The translations under genes were made by a program, and so were the position numbers. This document shows, in pieces, positions 4,952 through 5,087 of a stretch of DNA of 5,087 bases (position 1 is its first letter; the number at the start of each line of letters is the position of its first letter). The stretch spans positions 1-5,087 of the forward strand of contig WJMB01000162.1 in the NCBI GenBank assembly GCA_014728185.1. Direction: 5' to 3'. The notes under the pieces are model-generated. The model worked only from the letters and a program-made list of their open reading frames with translations, made no database searches and was not told the DNA's origin. Origin of the DNA: Candidatus Coatesiibacteriota bacterium. Lineage in GTDB: Bacteria > RBG-13-66-14.

Positions 4952-5087
4952 GGGATCACTTAGCTGTCACGGACCGGGGTGTTACTGAATATCGTTCAAT
5001 TATCAGCAGTTAGCGGGCAATCAGGTTTACACATCGAGTTTTCTGTTTGTGGCAGGTTAAGCGGGGTTCCACATTTCTATTATGCAC
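4952..5087 (+). repeat. 136-bp intergenic direct repeat, copy B (runs off the window)
   Basis: Ungapped partner of 1378-1513, in the same orientation and 3574 bp away. The first 73 positions differ at only four sites (4962, 4978, 4994 and 5021). Similarity was still detectable at the last base (tatgc at 5081-5085), so the repeat probably continues beyond the window. Together the two copies bracket the intact cupredoxin gene and the M6-family gene. Confidence 0.85.

Larger units (their letters stand above)
4609..5087. other. gene-free region with second copies of two repeats
   Basis: No credible gene follows the M6-family stop. The + strand frame that stays open to 4865 is the extension of a shadow frame of the M6 gene and has no start signal of its own. 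I see no clear terminator: AGCCG (4626-4630) and CGGCT (4655-4659) could enclose a weak GGGT-GTTC-GCCC hairpin, but no T-tract follows. From about 4680 the DNA becomes AT-richer and resembles the other gene-free regions; it holds the 46-bp and 136-bp repeats at its end. Confidence 0.55.

Noticed and set aside
1..5087. CRISPR array, tRNA or rRNA gene
   Set aside because: No regularly spaced identical short repeats with unique spacers, no T-loop-like GGTTCRA context within a cloverleaf, and no recognisable rRNA segment were seen.

Overview
The window looks like chromosomal DNA from an uncultivated, GC-rich bacterium. The best pointer is the 612-residue secreted protein: an M6 (immune inhibitor A-like) peptidase scaffold joined to a C-terminal FlgD-type Ig/sorting-like domain ending in GKFSLIR. 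From memory this architecture is common in FCB-related and neighbouring candidate phyla (Eisenbacteria-, Coatesbacteria- or Latescibacterota-like). That placement is an inference; no rRNA, tRNA or housekeeping marker is present.

Layout, all genes on the + strand: (1) 1-783, AT-richer DNA without a credible gene, holding a diverged 106-bp-period duplication and three perfect 11-bp tandem units. (2) 917-1273, a small exported cupredoxin-fold protein that has lost three of the four copper ligands, closed by a strong hairpin at 1295-1324. (3) 1325-2165, a second long gene-free stretch with several dispersed repeats. (4) 2261-2614, a paralogous exported cupredoxin with a complete type 1 copper site. 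(5) A hairpin terminator immediately followed by a possible promoter. (6) 2770-4608, the M6-family protein, whose HExxHxxGxxD zinc signature reads HTFAHQLGLPT, so the catalytic Glu and the third metal-ligand position are both Thr. (7) 4609-5087, gene-free DNA carrying second copies of two repeats seen in region 3.

All three proteins have signal peptides and would act outside the cytoplasm. Each gene has its own ribosome-binding site, and terminators plus promoter-like sequences separate them, so they look like neighbouring single-gene units rather than an operon. The most striking feature is that two of the three keep their fold signatures while losing active-site residues: a copper protein without its copper site, beside an intact paralogue, and a pseudo-peptidase. 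A joint function is not demonstrated by the sequence.

About two fifths of the window is non-coding, and its composition differs sharply from the genes (hand counts: 20/60 G+C at 421-480 against 45/60 at 3301-3360). A 136-bp direct repeat brackets the intact cupredoxin and the M6 gene.
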